Below, piece by piece: positions 62,408-64,000 of a stretch of DNA of 64,000 nt (positions are counted from its first letter, which is position 1; each line of letters begins with the position of its first letter). The DNA is taken from positions 282,472 to 346,471 of the forward strand of contig NZ_JBHSEF010000011.1 of assembly GCF_042649045.1 (NCBI RefSeq), written 5' to 3'. The translations under genes and the position numbers were made by a program. The notes beneath the pieces are model-generated. The model worked only from the letters and a program-made list of their open reading frames with translations, was not told the DNA's origin and made no database searches. The stretch comes from Chryseomicrobium palamuruense (lineage in GTDB: Bacteria > Bacillota > Bacilli > Bacillales_A > Planococcaceae).

Positions 62408-62431
62408 ATTATTAATTTGGAGGTTGTTCAC

Positions 62432-62632
62432 ATGAAACAAGGTACAGTAAAATGGTTTAATGCTGAAAAAGGCTTCGGATTCATCGAAGTAGAAGGCGAA
62501 AACGATGTATTCGTTCACTTCTCAGCAATCAACGGAGATGGCTTTAAGTCTCTAGACGAAGGCCAAGCTGTTGAATTTGAAGTAGTCGAAGGAAACCGTG
62601 GCCCACAAGCGGCAAACGTTTCAAAACTATAA
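62432..62632 (+). CDS. Cold-shock protein (third paralogue)
   Basis: A 66-residue cold-shock domain. RNP1 is KGFGFIE (13-19) and RNP2 is VFVHFSAI (26-33), closest to the first copy. ATG 62432 follows GGAGG by 8 nt; a TTG at 62417 lies in the leader. Its leader carries mutually exclusive hairpins. The gene ends at a bidirectional terminator shared with the lipoprotein gene. Confidence 0.96.
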   Translation: MKQGTVKWFNAEKGFGFIEVEGENDVFVHFSAINGDGFKSLDEGQAVEFEVVEGNRGPQAANVSKL

Positions 62633-62637
62633 TGAAC

Positions 62638-62674
62638 AAAAGAAGCCGCCCTTTATTCGGGGCGGCTTCTTTTT
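62638..62674. terminator. Bidirectional terminator csp / lipoprotein
   Basis: AAAGAAGCCGCCC pairs with GGGCGGCTTCTTT around TTTATTCG; both strands have U tails. Confidence 0.92.
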
Positions 62675-63341
62675 ACTCTAAGCTTGCAATGGTGGAGGTG
62701 ACTTCATATTCTTCTCCTTCACCACCTGGCATTCGAAATACACGTTTAATTTCCCCAAACCCTTCGGCAAAATAGCGTTCGACCACACTTTGGTCTGCCC
62801 CTTCTTGAGATAGGACAAAGACGTGATCAAATGTTTGGAGAGGGGTGTCGATAGTTTGGTCAATTGCTGTAATGGTCCACCCATTGAATTCAGTGCCTTC
62901 TTCAATGGGGAGAGAAAGATACGTCTCTATTTCGGGCAATGCCTCGAGCTCGCTAAGGGGAGGGAAGTCCGCATCGTAGGCCTCCGCTTCCTCTAAAATC
63001 ATGACGATACGCTCATCTTCGATTCGGTAGATGCGTTGCATGACCGTCCCACCATTGTCTTCATAAGTCCCGACATAATCTTCATAGAGATGTTGCGTTT
63101 TTAGTGTGAAGGTCGCGTATTCATTTCCCATTCCTTCAAATTGAGCTGATGATTGATTCGGTAAGAAATAATCATGAAGGTCCACGACAGTTTCTTCCTC
63201 CGCAGGAGTAGAAGGTTCGTTCGTATCTGGTTGCTGTTCTTCCGTTACAGGTGTACTAGGCTCTACCGGTTGTCGGGTTTCTTCCGTTTCTAATTGGCAG
63301 GCTGATAGCAGTAGGACGATGAGCAGACTCCATTTTTTCAT
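62673..63341 (-). CDS. Lipoprotein of unknown function
   Basis: A 222-residue lipoprotein. Signal peptide with lipobox LLLSACQ (Cys15), then a Pro/Glu/Thr-rich linker (about 18-52) and a soluble beta-rich domain (about 55-222) with ATFTLKTQHLYEDYVGTYEDNGGTVMQRIYR. I do not recognise a named family. Short spacer linkers like this are typical of surface-tethered Gram-positive proteins. Convergent with the csp gene. SD AAAAAGGAGGACTC. Confidence 0.75.
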   Translation of the reverse strand: MKKWSLLIVLLLSACQLETEETRQPVEPSTPVTEEQQPDTNEPSTPAEEETVVDLHDYFLPNQSSAQFEGMGNEYATFTLKTQHLYEDYVGTYEDNGGTVMQRIYRIEDERIVMILEEAEAYDADFPPLSELEALPEIETYLSLPIEEGTEFNGWTITAIDQTIDTPLQTFDHVFVLSQEGADQSVVERYFAEGFGEIKRVFRMPGGEGEEYEVTSTIASLE

Positions 63342-63438
63342 CTTGGTGAGTCCTCCTTTTTGTTATAGACGGCTGATAGAGCTGAAAGTTTCAAATTGCT
63401 AAAGAATTGGTATACTAATGAAAAGGGAGGGATTCACC

Positions 63439-63897
63439 ATGGACTACACCAGTGAGCAGCAGCTCGATTTTTATGAGCGTTTACGTAAGTCTATCACGAC
63501 ATACTTTCAAAAAAAAGGAATGACCAAAGTAACTTCCTATTTATTATTTGCACCCGACATCTTTCATTTAATGGTCAAATCGTTTACAGATCCTCGGATT
63601 GATTTTAAAAGCAAAGCATTACTCGGAAGCGGAATTGCATATTTCATAGCACCCGTTGATTTCTTACCTGAACTGTTAGCAGGGCCAGGAGGGTTTGTGG
63701 ACGATTTATTGATTGCTACATTTGTGTTAAATCTCCTCGTCAATCGATTAACTCCTGAAGTGATTGAAGAGCACTGGGCAGGAGACGATGAGCTGATGGG
63801 TACGCTCAAGCGACTTACGGCAACTGGAGAATCCATCTTAGGAAAACTACCAACCAAATCATTGATCGGACAGTTCATGAAACGAAGCCCTATGTAA
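63439..63897 (+). CDS. YkvA/DUF1232 family membrane protein
   Basis: A 152-residue protein with a DUF1232-type central region (about 52-98). It has a hydrophobic segment AYFIAPVDFLPELLAGPGGFVDDLLIATFVLNLLVNRL, including the signature PVDFLPE, typical of YkvA relatives. The ATG at 63439 follows GGGAGGG; an upstream in-frame ATG at 63418 lacks an SD. Function unknown. Followed by a strong terminator. Confidence 0.82.
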   Translation: MDYTSEQQLDFYERLRKSITTYFQKKGMTKVTSYLLFAPDIFHLMVKSFTDPRIDFKSKALLGSGIAYFIAPVDFLPELLAGPGGFVDDLLIATFVLNLLVNRLTPEVIEEHWAGDDELMGTLKRLTATGESILGKLPTKSLIGQFMKRSPM

Positions 63898-63898
63898 A

Positions 63899-63927
63899 AA
63901 ACACACATCCTCGGATGTGTGTTTTGT
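63899..63927 (+). terminator. Terminator of the ykvA-like gene
   Basis: AAACACACATCC-TC-GGATGTGTGTTT (12-bp arms) with a short T tail. Confidence 0.85.
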
Positions 63928-63942
63928 TATTGTAATCTGAAT

Positions 63943-63963
63943 ACCCCCTGCAATGCAGGGGGT
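63943..63963. other. Perfect hairpin near the window end
   Basis: CCCCCTGCA-A-TGCAGGGGG with no U run on either strand. Not explained by visible genes; it could belong to a structured RNA continuing past the window. Confidence 0.5.
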
Positions 63964-64000
63964 TCCTGAGAGCTTTCAGCTATGGACAAAAAAATCCCCT

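Noticed and set aside
63943..64000. Glycine riboswitch-like CTCTCAGG stretch on the reverse strand, or a TPP CTGAGA motif on the forward strand
   Set aside because: Only a short match, the rest would be outside the window, and no suitably oriented gene follows on the reverse strand.

Overview
The window is a chromosomal stretch of a low-GC Gram-positive, spore-forming member of the Bacillales. Support comes from strong AGGAGG-type ribosome binding sites, frequent TTG and GTG starts, short U-tailed terminators, a gerA-type germinant receptor operon, a CotF-like coat protein, and gene orders shared with Bacillus and Staphylococcus. The ypgQ/ypgR/brxA/ypiP/ypjP/thyA/dfrA/ypkP block and the ypmR/ypmS/msrA/msrB/yozE block are Bacillus-like. 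The murG/GNAT/arlRS/odhAB order is remembered from Staphylococcus. A type II pantothenate kinase together with spore genes suggests Planococcaceae/Caryophanaceae (inference; no rRNA is present to settle it). I saw no insertion sequence, prophage, CRISPR array or replication origin.

Layout. 1-6900: nitrogen assimilation, with gltC divergent from gltAB. 7046-8433: an isolated hisH-hisF pair. 8459-12173: a CotF-like protein, YpsA, a manganese catalase and a carbon-nitrogen hydrolase. 12208-18768: two MFS transporters flanking ppx-ppk (polyphosphate turnover). 18952-23516: a complete branched-chain amino acid type ABC transporter (livJHMGF). 23528-26764: a small membrane protein, OsmC, an amidohydrolase and CoaW. 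26774-28554: two cold-shock genes, a 22-bp repeat array, an RNase H-fold protein and a zinc-finger protein. 28574-42127: the Bacillus-like housekeeping block (HD protein, ABC-F factor, CvfC-like, bacilliredoxin, methyltransferase, folate/thymidylate genes, acyltransferase, DegV, YpmR/S, MsrA/B, YozE, DeoD, Ctp protease). 42191-47361: a CobW GTPase, a CAP-domain secreted protein and a gerA operon whose A subunit lacks its first domain. 47389-52710: a MATE transporter, a MurG-type transferase, GNAT and ArlRS-like two-component genes. 52908-59967: odhAB, DUF6501 and a MoxR/VWA pair. 59997-63897: TelA/XpaC, DUF1033, a third cold-shock gene, a lipoprotein and a YkvA protein.

The genes are mainly central metabolism (glutamate synthase, 2-oxoglutarate dehydrogenase), redox and methionine sulfoxide repair, nucleotide and folate supply, and spore functions. 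gltAB and odhAB compete for 2-oxoglutarate. Each has a visible upstream operator-like dyad: a T-N11-A LysR site at gltC/gltA, and a Rex/FNR-like palindrome before odhA. A near-perfect CodY-like box lies between the UMF1-type transporter and ppx-ppk.

The least expected signals are RNA- and DNA-level. A 65-nt tRNA-like fold with a shrunken anticodon arm lies in the leader of the GNAT gene. A six-unit 22-bp tandem repeat follows the first cold-shock gene. Two cold-shock leaders contain mutually exclusive hairpins. A possible 25-residue hydrophobic miniprotein lies antisense between ypiP and ypjP. All were read by eye, without searches or folding programs.
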